In this document: positions 1 through 9,219 of the stretch, in pieces
How the letters are laid out: every line of letters starts with the position of its first letter
Numbering within the stretch: the first letter of the stretch is position 1
Origin: an uncultured Roseibium sp.
Lineage (GTDB): Bacteria; Pseudomonadota; Alphaproteobacteria; Rhizobiales; Stappiaceae
Direction: 5' to 3'
DNA: 64,000 bases
NCBI RefSeq assembly: GCF_963669205.1
Contig: NZ_OY769915.1
Span: forward strand, 346,001 to 410,000
Program-made: the position numbers and the translations under genes
Notes under the pieces: generated by a model
Told to the model about the DNA's origin: nothing
Database searches by the model: none
Seen by the model: the letters and a program-made list of their open reading frames with translations, nothing else

Positions 1-209
1 ACATTTCGGCCGCCGATGAAGATCTGGCCGTCCGAAACATCCAGGAGCCCGGCAATGCAGTTCAGCAGTGTTGACTTGCCGCAACCGGAGGAGCCGAGCA
101 GAACGAGGAATTCACCGCGCCCGACATCGAGATTGAGATCCTTCAGAACGTCCAGCGCGCCGAAGCTGAGCGCCAGGTTCTTGATGGAGATACTGTGATT
201 GGTTTCCAT
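1..209 (-). CDS. Sugar ABC transporter ATP-binding protein (N-terminal part only)
   Basis: The first 69 residues of an ABC ATPase are present; the rest runs off the left edge of the window. The start ATG at 209 opens METNHSISIKNLALSFG, and a Walker A motif GSSGCGKST follows near residues 38-46. The opening resembles UgpC/MsmK-type ATPases, which energise CUT1 sugar importers. Its start lies 11 bases past the stop of the downstream-facing permease gene, so it is the fourth gene of the binding protein, permease, permease, ATPase operon. The Walker B and signature motifs are outside the window, so the substrate group cannot be refined. Confidence 0.9.
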   Translation of the reverse strand, partial: METNHSISIKNLALSFGALDVLKDLNLDVGRGEFLVLLGSSGCGKSTLLNCIAGLLDVSDGQIFIGGRN

Positions 210-220
210 GGAACGCCTCT

Positions 221-1159
221 TCAGCCTTTCACGGCGCCTGCGGCGATGCCGCGGACAAAGAGTTTGCCGGAGATGAAATAGATGGTGAGCGGAACAAGTC
301 CGGTCAGGATCGTCGCCGCCATGTTGACGTTGTATTCCTTCACGCCCTGCGTGGAGTTGACGATGTTGTTGAGCTGGACCGTCATCGGATAGAGATCCGG
401 CTTGGTGTAGATGACACCGAACAGGAAGTCGTTCCAGATGCCGGTCACCTGCAGGATCATTGCGACAACGAAGATCGGCAGGCTCATCGGCACCATGATC
501 CGGAAATAAATGCCCCAGAAACCCGCACCGTCGACGCGGGCAGCCTTGAACAGTTCCTGCGGCACCGACGCGAAGTAGTTCCGGAACAGGAGCGTGAGGA
601 TCGGCATGCCGAAGATGGTGTGCACGATCACGAGGCCCGTAAGGCTGCCGTAAAGCCCGATTTCGCGCAGCATGATCACGATCGGATAGATCATCACCTG
701 GTAGGGGATGAAGGCACCGACGATCAGGATGGTGAAGAAGGTCTCCGAGCCCTTGAAGCGCCAGTTTGCAAGTGCGTAGCCGTTGACCGACGCGATCGCG
801 ATAGACAAGAGGACCGAGGGGATCAGGATCCGGACCGAATTGAAGAACCCGCGCGACAGCCCGTCGCAATTGAGACCCGTGCAGGCTTCGGCCCAGGCCT
901 TCACCCACGGCTGGAAGGTGATCTCGACGGGTGGCGAGAAGATGTTCCCCAGGCGGATCTCCGGCATGCCTTTCAGCGACGTGACGATCATCACGTAGAG
1001 TGGCAGCAGATAGTAGAGCGACACAATGATCAACGTGCCGTAGATCATGATGTTGCGGCGCGACAGGGGCTTTCGCGGTCTGCGTCCGCGTGGTCCGGTC
1101 ATCTCCGGCTGCGCCGAGGCAAGCTGGATGTCCGCAGAAGTCTTGGTGACGTCACCCAC
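221..1159 (-). CDS. Sugar ABC transporter permease (MalG-like)
   Basis: This 312-residue inner-membrane protein has about six hydrophobic segments and the BPD_transp_1 signature EAA loop (FKAARVDGAGFWGIYFRIMVPMSLP, residues about 205-230). That loop docks on the ATPase. The length and the short cytoplasmic N-terminus match MalG-type CUT1 permeases. The start is a GTG inside the end of the upstream permease gene (8-base overlap), which suggests translational coupling. It is expected to pair with the MalF-like permease as a heterodimeric channel. The sugar is not determined by this gene. Confidence 0.92.
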   Translation of the reverse strand: MGDVTKTSADIQLASAQPEMTGPRGRRPRKPLSRRNIMIYGTLIIVSLYYLLPLYVMIVTSLKGMPEIRLGNIFSPPVEITFQPWVKAWAEACTGLNCDGLSRGFFNSVRILIPSVLLSIAIASVNGYALANWRFKGSETFFTILIVGAFIPYQVMIYPIVIMLREIGLYGSLTGLVIVHTIFGMPILTLLFRNYFASVPQELFKAARVDGAGFWGIYFRIMVPMSLPIFVVAMILQVTGIWNDFLFGVIYTKPDLYPMTVQLNNIVNSTQGVKEYNVNMAATILTGLVPLTIYFISGKLFVRGIAAGAVKG

Positions 1160-2045
1160 GGCGTTTCCCTCCGAATTCGAGATAGGCCCAGGGCACGACG
1201 ATTATGATGACGGAAAGCAGCATCATCGTCGATGCGGCAAACCCCTGTCCGAGGTTCTGCGACAGGAACATGGCGTCATAGACGTATTTCGCCGGCACTT
1301 CAGAGGCGATTCCCGGGCCGCCGCCGGTCTGGGCCACGACGAGATCGTAGACCTTGATGATGCCGGATGCGATCAGCACGATGGCCGTGATGAAGATGCC
1401 GCGCATCATCGGAATGACGATGAAGATATAGGTCTTCCACATAGGAATTCCGTCGATCTTCGCCGCCTTCCAGATGTCCTCGTCAATCCCCCTGAGACCG
1501 GCCAGCATGAGACACATGATCAGGCCTGTGCCCTGCCAAAGGCCCGCAATGAGAATGCCGTATATGACGATTTCCGGATCGTAGAGCGGATCGAAGGAAA
1601 AGGTCTCCCAGCCGAGATTGCGCACCACCTGCTGCACGCCGAAATCCGGGTTGAGGATCCACTGCCAGGCAAGGCCGGTCACGATGAAGCTGAGTGCGAA
1701 CGGATACAGCAGGATTGTCCGGAATGTGTCCTCGAAGCGGATTTTCTGATCCAGAAGAGCCGCCAGAACAAAGCCGATCAGAAGAGAAAAGATGAGCGAA
1801 AACGCGCCGTAGATGGCAAGGTTTTCGATGGAGATCAGCCATTTGCTGCTGCTCCACAGCCGTTCATACTGGGCGAACCCGACGAATTTTTCCTTCGGAA
1901 GAAGTTTCGAGCTGGTGAACGAGTAGAGAACCGTCCAGGCGGTTCCGCCGATAAAGACGACGAGTGCCGTCGTGATCATCGGTATCGCGGCCACTTTGGC
2001 ACTCAGGTTCTTGTGCCACCTTGTCGGCCCTGTAGCTGCAGCCAT
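1152..2045 (-). CDS. Sugar ABC transporter permease (MalF-like)
   Basis: The 297-residue integral membrane protein has an N-terminal transmembrane helix (TTALVVFIGGTAWTVLYSF), a periplasmic loop and a BPD_transp_1 domain with the EAA loop near DEDIWKAAKIDGIPMWKTYIFIVIPMMRG. It is the first permease after the binding-protein gene and overlaps the second permease by 8 bases. Together with the binding protein and the ATPase it forms a CUT1 importer. The small size resembles glucose/mannose-type CUT1 systems rather than the larger E. coli MalF, but this is only a family-level resemblance. Confidence 0.92.
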   Translation of the reverse strand: MAAATGPTRWHKNLSAKVAAIPMITTALVVFIGGTAWTVLYSFTSSKLLPKEKFVGFAQYERLWSSSKWLISIENLAIYGAFSLIFSLLIGFVLAALLDQKIRFEDTFRTILLYPFALSFIVTGLAWQWILNPDFGVQQVVRNLGWETFSFDPLYDPEIVIYGILIAGLWQGTGLIMCLMLAGLRGIDEDIWKAAKIDGIPMWKTYIFIVIPMMRGIFITAIVLIASGIIKVYDLVVAQTGGGPGIASEVPAKYVYDAMFLSQNLGQGFAASTMMLLSVIIIVVPWAYLEFGGKRRG

Positions 2046-2092
2046 GGCATTGTGTCCTTGTCGAAGAGGTCATCCGGCACGCACCAGGGATT

Positions 2093-2166
2093 CCCTGCGC
2101 GCAAACTTGCGCGCAGGGCTGGAGGACGCCACCCGGGCGAGCGTTGACGACGACTGTCCGGGTGGC
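2093..2166 (-). promoter_or_regulatory. Two intercistronic hairpins in the sugar ABC operon
   Basis: A perfect 12-bp stem (CCCTGCGCGCAA / TTGCGCGCAGGG) with a two-base loop lies at 2093-2118. A second 9-bp stem (GCCACCCGG / CCGGGTGGC) spans 2128-2166. Both sit between the binding-protein stop and the first permease. Such hairpins commonly protect the 5' cistron or partly terminate transcription, so that binding protein is made in excess. That role is inferred. Confidence 0.6.
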
Positions 2167-2180
2167 GGAGCGCTACCGGA

Positions 2181-3413
2181 TCAGTCGGCGCTGCTGATGA
2201 TGGACGCGAACTGTTTCTGCGCGTCCTCAGCAGACATTCCCGGGTTGTTGAAGAACTCGACGAACAGGTCGTTGACCTGGGTCAGGCTGTCCGCCGAAAG
2301 CAGCTGGTCCGGTGCCTGGATGATGTTGCCGCCGGCCAGGATATCGAGGCCCTTGCGCATGCAGTCGTTGGCGGCATTGAGGTCGACATCGCCGCGCACG
2401 GGCAGCGATCCCTTCTTCAGGTTGAACGCAACCTGCGTTTCCGGCGAGATCATGACCTTGGCCAGTTCACCCTGGGCGGCCGTGACGTCGGCATCATCCA
2501 CCTTGGGGAAATAGAACGCATCGCCGCCGGTCATGATGACTTCGTTGACGCCAAGGCCCGGCAGACAGGAGTAGTCCTTGCCGGCCACCTGTTCGGCAAC
2601 GGCAAATTCACCTTGCGCCCAGTCACCCATGATCTGGCCGGCGGCCTTTCCGGTGATGACCATGTTGGTTGCGTCGTTCCAGTTCTGGACATTGGAGTTT
2701 TTCGCCATGTCGCGGGCCTTGTCCGCCGCGGCGAATACCTTTGCCATTTCCGGCCCACCGGCAAGTTCGGCGTCTTTGCCGCCGAAGACGGCGGTATAGG
2801 CTTCCGGGCCTGCCAGGGCGACCAGAAGCACCTGGAATGCCAGTGTCGTCTGCCAGGGCTGCTGCCCCATGGCCAGGGGAACGATGCCGGCTTCCTCGAG
2901 TTTCGGAGCGGCCGCGACATACTCGTCCCAGTTTGTCGGCACGGCAAGTCCGGCATTCTCGAACACGGAATTGTTCAGCCAGAGCCACTGCTGGGAGTGG
3001 ATGTTGACCGGAACGCAATAGATTTTGCCGTCAAGCGTGCAGCTGTCCAGCAGGCTCGAAGGGCGCACGATTTCGGTCCAGTTGCCTTCCGCGGCGATGT
3101 CGCTGAGGTCGCGCATCAGTCCGGCTTCGACCAGTTCTTCAGCCTGGCGGCCATGGTTGAATTGCGTGGCGCCCATCGGGTCACCGCCGGTGATGCGGCT
3201 GATCATGATCGGCCGGGCGGTGCCGCCGGAACCGGCGATGGCGCCATCGACCCATTTGTTTCCTGTCGCGTCGAATGCCTTTGCAAACTCGGCAACGGCC
3301 GCGGCTTCGCCGCCGGATGTCCACCAGTGCGTGACTTCAAGATCTGTCGCGTGCGCGGCAGTGGCGGCACAAAGAGCCGTGGATGCGGCAAAGATTACGC
3401 GTAGTGCTTTCAT
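2181..3413 (-). CDS. Sugar ABC transporter periplasmic binding protein
   Basis: The 410-residue protein starts with a Sec signal peptide (MKALRVIFAASTALCAATAAHA), cleaved before TDLEVTHWWTSGGE. This is followed by an SBP_bac_1-type fold. The motifs THWWTSGGE and the two late cysteines (CLPG, NDCMRKGL) resemble glucose/mannose-type CUT1 binding proteins such as GtsA, so a hexose or glucoside is the most likely ligand, but the substrate is unproven. It is the first gene of the minus-strand operon. Its promoter region contains two identical operators for the divergent LacI-type gene product, so sugar-induced expression is likely. Confidence 0.92.
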   Translation of the reverse strand: MKALRVIFAASTALCAATAAHATDLEVTHWWTSGGEAAAVAEFAKAFDATGNKWVDGAIAGSGGTARPIMISRITGGDPMGATQFNHGRQAEELVEAGLMRDLSDIAAEGNWTEIVRPSSLLDSCTLDGKIYCVPVNIHSQQWLWLNNSVFENAGLAVPTNWDEYVAAAPKLEEAGIVPLAMGQQPWQTTLAFQVLLVALAGPEAYTAVFGGKDAELAGGPEMAKVFAAADKARDMAKNSNVQNWNDATNMVITGKAAGQIMGDWAQGEFAVAEQVAGKDYSCLPGLGVNEVIMTGGDAFYFPKVDDADVTAAQGELAKVMISPETQVAFNLKKGSLPVRGDVDLNAANDCMRKGLDILAGGNIIQAPDQLLSADSLTQVNDLFVEFFNNPGMSAEDAQKQFASIISSAD

Positions 3414-3476
3414 ATTGTCCTCCCACCGAACCGGAAAGTGTTCGATTGATCTCTGAATGTGGCTTTCGCCTCATTT

Positions 3477-3523
3477 TGTAATCGATTACATTTTGGTGTA
3501 TCATTCTCATGTAATCGATTACA
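3477..3523. promoter_or_regulatory. Two identical LacI-family operators
   Basis: The perfect 14-bp palindrome TGTAATCGATTACA occurs at 3477-3490 and again at 3510-3523. The centres are 33 bp apart, about three helical turns. They lie between the divergent binding-protein gene and the lacI-type gene, where a LacI-family dimer pair would repress both directions. The central CG is typical of LacI-family operators. Binding by the adjacent regulator is inferred from position. Confidence 0.85.
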
Positions 3524-3548
3524 TCAATAATTCTAGGGAAATGATCCG

Positions 3549-4655
3549 ATGTCAACCCGGAATGTGCGCAAAGACAAAACAAACGACCCGGGCAAGGCGT
3601 TTCCGCAGAAGAATGTCCGCATCCGCGACGTTGCCGTCGTGGCTGGCGTGTCGACAGCGACCGTCAGCCGTGCGCTCAGCAATCCGGACCTCCTGACCGA
3701 AAGCACCCGCGACACCGTTTTCGCGGCCATACATGCAACGGGCTATCGCGTGAACAAGGCGGCACGCACGCTCAGAACGCGCCAGGCGGGCGCCGTCCTG
3801 ATCTTGGTCCCGAACCTCGGCAACCCGTTTTTCTCCCAGATCCTGGCCGGTATCAGCGAGAGATTTGGAGACCATGACATGTCGGTCCTGATTGCAGACA
3901 CCAAGGATCTTGTTACGGCGGGCAAATTCATGGTGGACCACTTCTTGAACTCGCAGATCGACGGCGTCATCTGCCTGGACGGGTCTTTGCCCGAAGCGGA
4001 ACTGGAGCAGTTCCGAAAAAACGGCGTTGCCGATCGGATCGTGTTTGCCTGCGAATGGGTCCACAGCGCGGGCCTGCCGTCGGTGAGAAGCGACAATGTC
4101 GAGGGCGCGCGTCTGGCTGTGCGGCACCTGAATGAACTCGGACACCGGAAAATTGCGCATGTGACGGGGCCGGGTGACAACGTTCTGACCCACGAACGGC
4201 GGCGGGGAATGCTCGAAGAACGCGCCAGGCTTCGGCTCCCCGTGCGCGACGACTGGATTGTGCGAGGGGATTTCTCGCTGGAGTCAGGCCGGCGCGCTGC
4301 ACTGCGCATTCTTGAACTTGAAGAAAAACCGACTGCCGTGTTCTGTGCGTCGGATCAGGTGGCATTCGGTCTCATGTCAACGCTCACGGCGCACGGACTG
4401 AGCGTCCCCGAAGACATGTCGGTTGTGGGTTTCGATGACATTGAACTATCGGACTATTACATTCCGGCCTTGACGACGATCCGTCAGGACCGGCGGGCAC
4501 TCGGGACAAAGGCAGCGTCTCTGCTGCTGGAATGCATCGAACCGAAAACAACGGGTCGCGCGGAAAGACTGAAACCGGTCGTCGTCGGGGTCGACCTTGT
4601 CGTTCGCAAAAGCACGGCGCCACCACGGCGCGGGCCCGGATCTTCCGGAGAGTAG
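3549..4655 (+). CDS. LacI-family transcriptional regulator
   Basis: The 368-residue protein has an N-terminal helix-turn-helix (VRIRDVAVVAGVSTATVSRALSNPDLLTESTRDTV, residues about 23-57), a hinge region (AARTLRTRQAGAV), and a periplasmic-binding-like sugar sensor with the usual endings SVVGFDDIELSDYYIPALTTIRQD. It is divergent from the CUT1 operon and probably represses it through the two 14-bp palindromes just upstream. The N-terminus carries about 20 extra basic residues before the HTH. The ATG at 3549 is the only start that keeps the HTH without running into the operators. Confidence 0.92.
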   Translation: MSTRNVRKDKTNDPGKAFPQKNVRIRDVAVVAGVSTATVSRALSNPDLLTESTRDTVFAAIHATGYRVNKAARTLRTRQAGAVLILVPNLGNPFFSQILAGISERFGDHDMSVLIADTKDLVTAGKFMVDHFLNSQIDGVICLDGSLPEAELEQFRKNGVADRIVFACEWVHSAGLPSVRSDNVEGARLAVRHLNELGHRKIAHVTGPGDNVLTHERRRGMLEERARLRLPVRDDWIVRGDFSLESGRRAALRILELEEKPTAVFCASDQVAFGLMSTLTAHGLSVPEDMSVVGFDDIELSDYYIPALTTIRQDRRALGTKAASLLLECIEPKTTGRAERLKPVVVGVDLVVRKSTAPPRRGPGSSGE

Positions 4656-5030
4656 TCACCACAGGTTGTTGACTATTGGGCCGGGCAGCGACACGCGCGC
4701 TGATTTCTGCGCGTTCTGCGACTTCTCCGATTTTCCGGCAGGTTTCATGGCCGGTTGTATTTGGTGTTGCAGATGAAACGCAAGCCACATCGGTATTTTC
4801 GAGAATCGTTCCAAATTGTCTTTGATTGCAATCTGCGAAACGGATTAGGAAAATATTACCCAGGGTAAAATAGTTCACATTGTAAAGTTGTATTCAAGTT
4901 GTATTGGCCTTCGTATTTATTGCATTCATTAAATCTGACAACATGTTAATTGTAAAAATTATCGGTACTTTAGCTCTTAATTAACTTGGCGAGTGCATCC
5001 TGATTGCCAATATTAACGTGGGTGGCCTGA
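4656..5030. other. 375-bp intergenic stretch, AT-rich in its second half
   Basis: No convincing gene is seen. From about 4790 the sequence becomes clearly AT-rich (for example 4855-4985), which would suit the promoter of the binding protein plus GGDEF-EAL pair. No recognisable operator palindrome was found. Confidence 0.5.
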
Positions 5031-5834
5031 ATGCAAAGATCAATTGTTGGCCTGGTGGTGTCGCTGGGCATGGTGTTTTTCCACACCGGTGGTGCCGTTG
5101 CCGAATCCGGCCTGAAGGTCGTTGGCACAGGTGACGGTCTGGAAATGCTGCGCGAGATCGGCGACGGTTTCAGCGCACAGCATCCGGAAATCGACCTGTC
5201 GATTCCGCCGAGCATCGGATCAGGCGGTGGCATCGCCGCGGTCAGTTCCGGAGCCGAGAGGCTCGGGCGCGTCGCGCGGCCCCTGAAGGAAAGCGAAGTC
5301 GCTTCCGGTCTGGTGTATCTGCCGATTGCGAAAATTCCGAGTGCCGTCTTCACACACCCGTCCACGGGCGTTTCCTCCCTGTCCAGCGAAAATCTGGCGA
5401 AGCTCTACTCGGGCAAGATCACGAACTGGTCCGAACTTGGTGGCGCCGACCTGCGCGTCAAGCTGGTCCGGCGCGAGGATGCCGACAGCACGCTACAGGT
5501 CTTGCGCGGTTCGATGCCGGGCTGGAAGGATCTGCAATTCGCACCGCGGTCCAAGACGGCAGTGACGACGCAGGACGCGATCAACACGGCTATGGACGTG
5601 GAAGGCGCGATCGCGTTCGGACCTTATTCACAGCCGCTGGAAACCGGTCTCTCTGTACTGAAGATTGATGGGCACCATCCCACCGACGAAGCCTATCCGA
5701 GCGCTGTCACGCTGGCCCTGATCTACAAGGAGGGGACCCTGGATGGCGAGATGGAAGCCTTTGTCGATTTCAGCAGATCGGATGAGGCGCATACGCTGAT
5801 AGAGAATTACGGTGGCGTTCCTGTAACCAAATAG
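5031..5834 (+). CDS. Exported PstS-like substrate-binding-domain protein
   Basis: The 267-residue protein has a signal peptide (MQRSIVGLVVSLGMVFFHTGGAVA) and a PBP_like_2 fold: VVGTGDGLEMLREIGDGFSAQHPE, then SIGSGGGIAAVSSG as a phosphate-type loop, and later KLYSGKITNWSELGG, which is characteristic of PstS-like proteins. No Pst permease or ATPase genes are nearby. Instead it ends 14 bases before a membrane GGDEF-EAL gene, so it may act as a periplasmic ligand sensor for that protein rather than in transport. That role is inferred from the pairing. The ligand may be phosphate or another small anion. Confidence 0.88.
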   Translation: MQRSIVGLVVSLGMVFFHTGGAVAESGLKVVGTGDGLEMLREIGDGFSAQHPEIDLSIPPSIGSGGGIAAVSSGAERLGRVARPLKESEVASGLVYLPIAKIPSAVFTHPSTGVSSLSSENLAKLYSGKITNWSELGGADLRVKLVRREDADSTLQVLRGSMPGWKDLQFAPRSKTAVTTQDAINTAMDVEGAIAFGPYSQPLETGLSVLKIDGHHPTDEAYPSAVTLALIYKEGTLDGEMEAFVDFSRSDEAHTLIENYGGVPVTK

Positions 5835-5848
5835 TGCGCTGAGCAAAA

Positions 5849-8740
5849 ATGATACGGCACTCCTCACTTTTCTGGCATTTCACGTACGGCGCTGTCTTCA
5901 CAGCGCTGTGCGCCTTTGCCGGCCTGATCGGTCTGGTGGCCTATCAGCTTGAGGACAGCATGACCCGACAGCAGGGGGAACTGCTGAATCTGTCACAGAC
6001 ACGGCTGCTGGACTTGCTTACGGCAGACGTCAAACTGGCGGGAAAGCGGCTTGAGTTCCTCTTCGAGGACAGGGTGCGCAGGGTCAGTGCCATCGCCGCC
6101 GATCCGAACATCGTCAAGGCGATAGAATCGCGCAACAACGTCGCGATGTCCGAGTTGCTCGGTCCGTTCGCCGAACTGGACGACATCGATGGGATTGTCG
6201 TTCTCGACGACAAGGCCCGGGTCATCGGGGCGTCGTCCTATGACAGCGATCTGGTTTCGCTGGGGCTGAAACTTCCCACACTGGTCTTTTTCAACGAGAT
6301 CGAGCGGTCTCTTGCCGACAGTCTGCCGGGCGAGTCCCTGACCTATTCCGGTGTCCTGCCCAAGGAAAAGTCGCAGGTCTTTGTTCCCGGCAAGAATGTG
6401 AATGCCGTCTCGCAGGTGATGTTCGTGCCGGTCTACGACGATTTCGGATACGTCATCGGCGGTCTTCTTGCGCAGCGGTGGCTGCGCGAAACCGAACCCA
6501 TGCTGACCAATCTTACCGAGATCAACGCCTTTGGCCTGGCGGTCGTTCACGATGGTGAAATCATTTCCAGGGCGAGCTTCGACGGCAAGATCAGCGACAT
6601 CGAGCGGTCGCCCGAAAATCTCAACATCACCTCCAATGGCAGCAATGTCATCAAATGCGGGATCCCCATAAGCCCGATATCGATCTGCGCCTTGTTGCCG
6701 ATCGAGCAGCTGACGGAAACGCAGAACGAACTCACAAGGATCGGCACGGAAGAAGAAGCCAAGCTTCTCAAGCGCCTGTTCTTGTTCGGACTGTTGGCCC
6801 TCGTGGCATTTGCCGCCGTTGCTTTCCTGATCTCGCGGCAGATCACGCGCCCGCTGACCAAGATCACGCGCGTCCTGTCCGGTATTGCCGCCGGAGACTT
6901 CGAGAACCAGGTGGTCGGCACTGAGCGTCTCGACGAAGTCGGAGATATCGCAAGATCGGTCGTTTCCCTTCAAAGATCCGTCAAGGAACGGGATGCCCTG
7001 CGTGTCAGGGTGCACGAGAAGAACTCGATCCTGAGATCACAGGAAGCCAAGTTGAGAGAACAGAACGTTCTGTTCGACGCGGCCTTGAACAACATGTCGC
7101 ACGGCCTGTGCATGTTCGATTCCAAGGGCAAGCTGATCGTGTCGAACCAGCGTTATGCGGAACTGTTCGAACTGGACGAAGACACCGTGAAGCCCGGCAT
7201 GACGGCGGCCGAGATTGCCGACGTTCTTGACGTCGAACTGGTGGAAACGGAAGCGCCTGTGCCTTCGACGCTCAGCTTCTCGCTCGTTCGTACGAAGGGG
7301 GCGACGCAGAGCACGGAGATGGTCAAGATCCGCTCCGGACGGATCGTTCTCACGACACGGCAGCCGCTGTGCGATGGTGGCTGGGTGGCGATCTCCGAGG
7401 ACATTACCGAACGCCAGGAGGCGCGCGACCGCCTCGCATTCCTTGCGCGCCATGATATGCTGACCCAACTGCCAAACAGGATCGAGTTCAAGGATCAGCT
7501 GGAAGCGCTGTTGAAGCGCCAGCAACTTCAGGGCGGTGAATTCGGGATTCTTTGTCTGGACCTTGATGAGTTCAAGACCGTCAATGACTCGCTGGGCCAC
7601 CCGATCGGCGATGAGCTCCTTCGCCAGGTCGCCGAACGTCTGAGAGAACTGATCAGCGAGCGTGAACTCGTCGTGCGGCTTGGCGGAGACGAGTTCGCGA
7701 TCCTTACCAACCTTCCGGCCGACCTTTATGCGATCGACGAACTTGCCCAGTCGGTCATCTGGGAACTCTCCAAACCCTTCCAGGTCGCCGATCATGACAT
7801 CGTCATCGGGGTCAGCGTCGGCATCTCCGTTTCGAGGGGCGGCGTTGTCGAGGCCGATGAACTCTTCAAACAGGCGGATCTGGCGCTTTATCAGGCAAAA
7901 GAAGACGGCCGGAACACGCATCGGTTCTTCGAGACGGAAATGGGGACGGCGGTCAACGAAAGAAGAGAGCTGATCACGGACCTGCGCTACGCGATCACCA
8001 ATGGCGAGCTCGAGCTGTACTTCCAGCCCCAGTATTCGCTGGCAAATCACACGGTGACCGGTTTCGAAGCGCTCGTGCGCTGGCATCATCCCGAACGTGG
8101 AATGGTTCCGCCCATGGAGTTCATTCCCCTGGCCGAAGACACCGGGCTGATCGTGCCGCTCGGGGAGTGGGTTCTGAACGAGGCATGCCGGCAGGCAGCG
8201 CACTGGCCCGATCACCTCAGGGTCGCGGTCAATCTGTCGCCGCGCCAGCTGAGGGGACATTCCTTTGGTCCGGTCCTGATCAGCGCATTGACAAAATCCG
8301 ATCTCAGGGCGGATCGCCTTGAACTCGAGGTGACCGAAAGCGTTCTTCTGATCGAGTCGGAGGAAATTCTCGACGCGCTGCATCAGGCCAAGACGCTCGG
8401 CGTGAAGATTTCCATGGATGATTTTGGAACCGGCTATTCGTCGCTGAGCTATCTGCGCCGGTTCCCGTTCGACAAGATCAAGATCGACCAGTCCTTCGTC
8501 AGATCCATGGCGTATTCGGACGAATCCGTTTCAATCGTCAAGGCGGTCATAGACCTGGCGAAAAACCTCGACATGACGACAACCGCCGAAGGCGTTGAAA
8601 CCGAGCTCTTGCTTGAAATGCTGAAAGACATTGGCTGCACGGACGCACAGGGATACTTCCTCGGCCACCCGATGCCCGTATCCGAGCTTGAAGAACTCCT
8701 GTTCGAATGCCGGGCCGCCATCTCCACCGCCGCTCAATAA
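5849..8740 (+). CDS. Membrane GGDEF-EAL protein (c-di-GMP turnover)
   Basis: The 963-residue protein has an N-terminal transmembrane helix (residues about 10-33), a periplasmic sensor region to about 305, a second helix near 312-332, HAMP (about 333-385), a coiled coil, a PAS-like domain (about 405-515), GGDEF (about 530-695) and EAL (about 710-955). The catalytic motif GGDEF (612-616) and EAL (740-742, EALVRW), with DDFGTGYSSL and TAEGVE, are intact, so both synthesis and hydrolysis of c-di-GMP are possible. The RxxD inhibitory site before GGDEF is absent (SERE instead). It is likely co-transcribed with the upstream exported binding protein. Confidence 0.93.
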   Translation: MIRHSSLFWHFTYGAVFTALCAFAGLIGLVAYQLEDSMTRQQGELLNLSQTRLLDLLTADVKLAGKRLEFLFEDRVRRVSAIAADPNIVKAIESRNNVAMSELLGPFAELDDIDGIVVLDDKARVIGASSYDSDLVSLGLKLPTLVFFNEIERSLADSLPGESLTYSGVLPKEKSQVFVPGKNVNAVSQVMFVPVYDDFGYVIGGLLAQRWLRETEPMLTNLTEINAFGLAVVHDGEIISRASFDGKISDIERSPENLNITSNGSNVIKCGIPISPISICALLPIEQLTETQNELTRIGTEEEAKLLKRLFLFGLLALVAFAAVAFLISRQITRPLTKITRVLSGIAAGDFENQVVGTERLDEVGDIARSVVSLQRSVKERDALRVRVHEKNSILRSQEAKLREQNVLFDAALNNMSHGLCMFDSKGKLIVSNQRYAELFELDEDTVKPGMTAAEIADVLDVELVETEAPVPSTLSFSLVRTKGATQSTEMVKIRSGRIVLTTRQPLCDGGWVAISEDITERQEARDRLAFLARHDMLTQLPNRIEFKDQLEALLKRQQLQGGEFGILCLDLDEFKTVNDSLGHPIGDELLRQVAERLRELISERELVVRLGGDEFAILTNLPADLYAIDELAQSVIWELSKPFQVADHDIVIGVSVGISVSRGGVVEADELFKQADLALYQAKEDGRNTHRFFETEMGTAVNERRELITDLRYAITNGELELYFQPQYSLANHTVTGFEALVRWHHPERGMVPPMEFIPLAEDTGLIVPLGEWVLNEACRQAAHWPDHLRVAVNLSPRQLRGHSFGPVLISALTKSDLRADRLELEVTESVLLIESEEILDALHQAKTLGVKISMDDFGTGYSSLSYLRRFPFDKIKIDQSFVRSMAYSDESVSIVKAVIDLAKNLDMTTTAEGVETELLLEMLKDIGCTDAQGYFLGHPMPVSELEELLFECRAAISTAAQ

Positions 8741-9219
8741 TCCGCATCTGATCCGCACCGGGCAACCCGTGGGACTGCGCGCAAGCGCCGGACGCCGTGG
8801 AATACCGGCACCTCCGGTGTCGGAAGGCCTGTCCTATTGTAGGGAGGCGCGTATAGCTTCGCTCGCCCTCCAGTAAAATCAATTGATTAGGAGGTGTTTT
8901 GTTCGCATGTGTTTTCGCGGTCGTGGCGAAAACAATTTCGCCTACGCACGGCTAACGGCAAATCCTGGGAATTGGTTTTTGATACTCCCAGCCACGTTAT
9001 AATTGGCAAAAAGGCCCTGACATAGGGGCTAATTGTGTATTGCACCGAACTCGCAAAATGGGCGGGAAGCGGACATTCGCTGCACTTTGTGCCAAGGTCC
9101 GGTTTACAGATTTGGTAGTTATCGAATCCCGGCCCATAGCGGTGCGAGTGGATCCCTCGTACTGCGGCACGTGGCAGCATGGTCAATCAAAGGTGGCAAC
9201 CGACATATGGCAGTGTGTT
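8741..9219. other. 479-bp intergenic stretch with a hairpin
   Basis: No credible gene is seen. The open frames here have no RBS and no recognisable domain. An 8-bp stem (GTTTTCGC / GCGAAAAC, 8911-8933) with a 7-base loop could be a terminator, although it lacks a T tract. The stretch marks a drop in GC content, judged by eye, at the left edge of the arginase-family block. Confidence 0.45.

Noticed and set aside
4384..4878. Minus-strand 164-codon frame
   Set aside because: It overlaps the end of the LacI-type gene in antisense and reads into AT-rich intergenic DNA; no domain.
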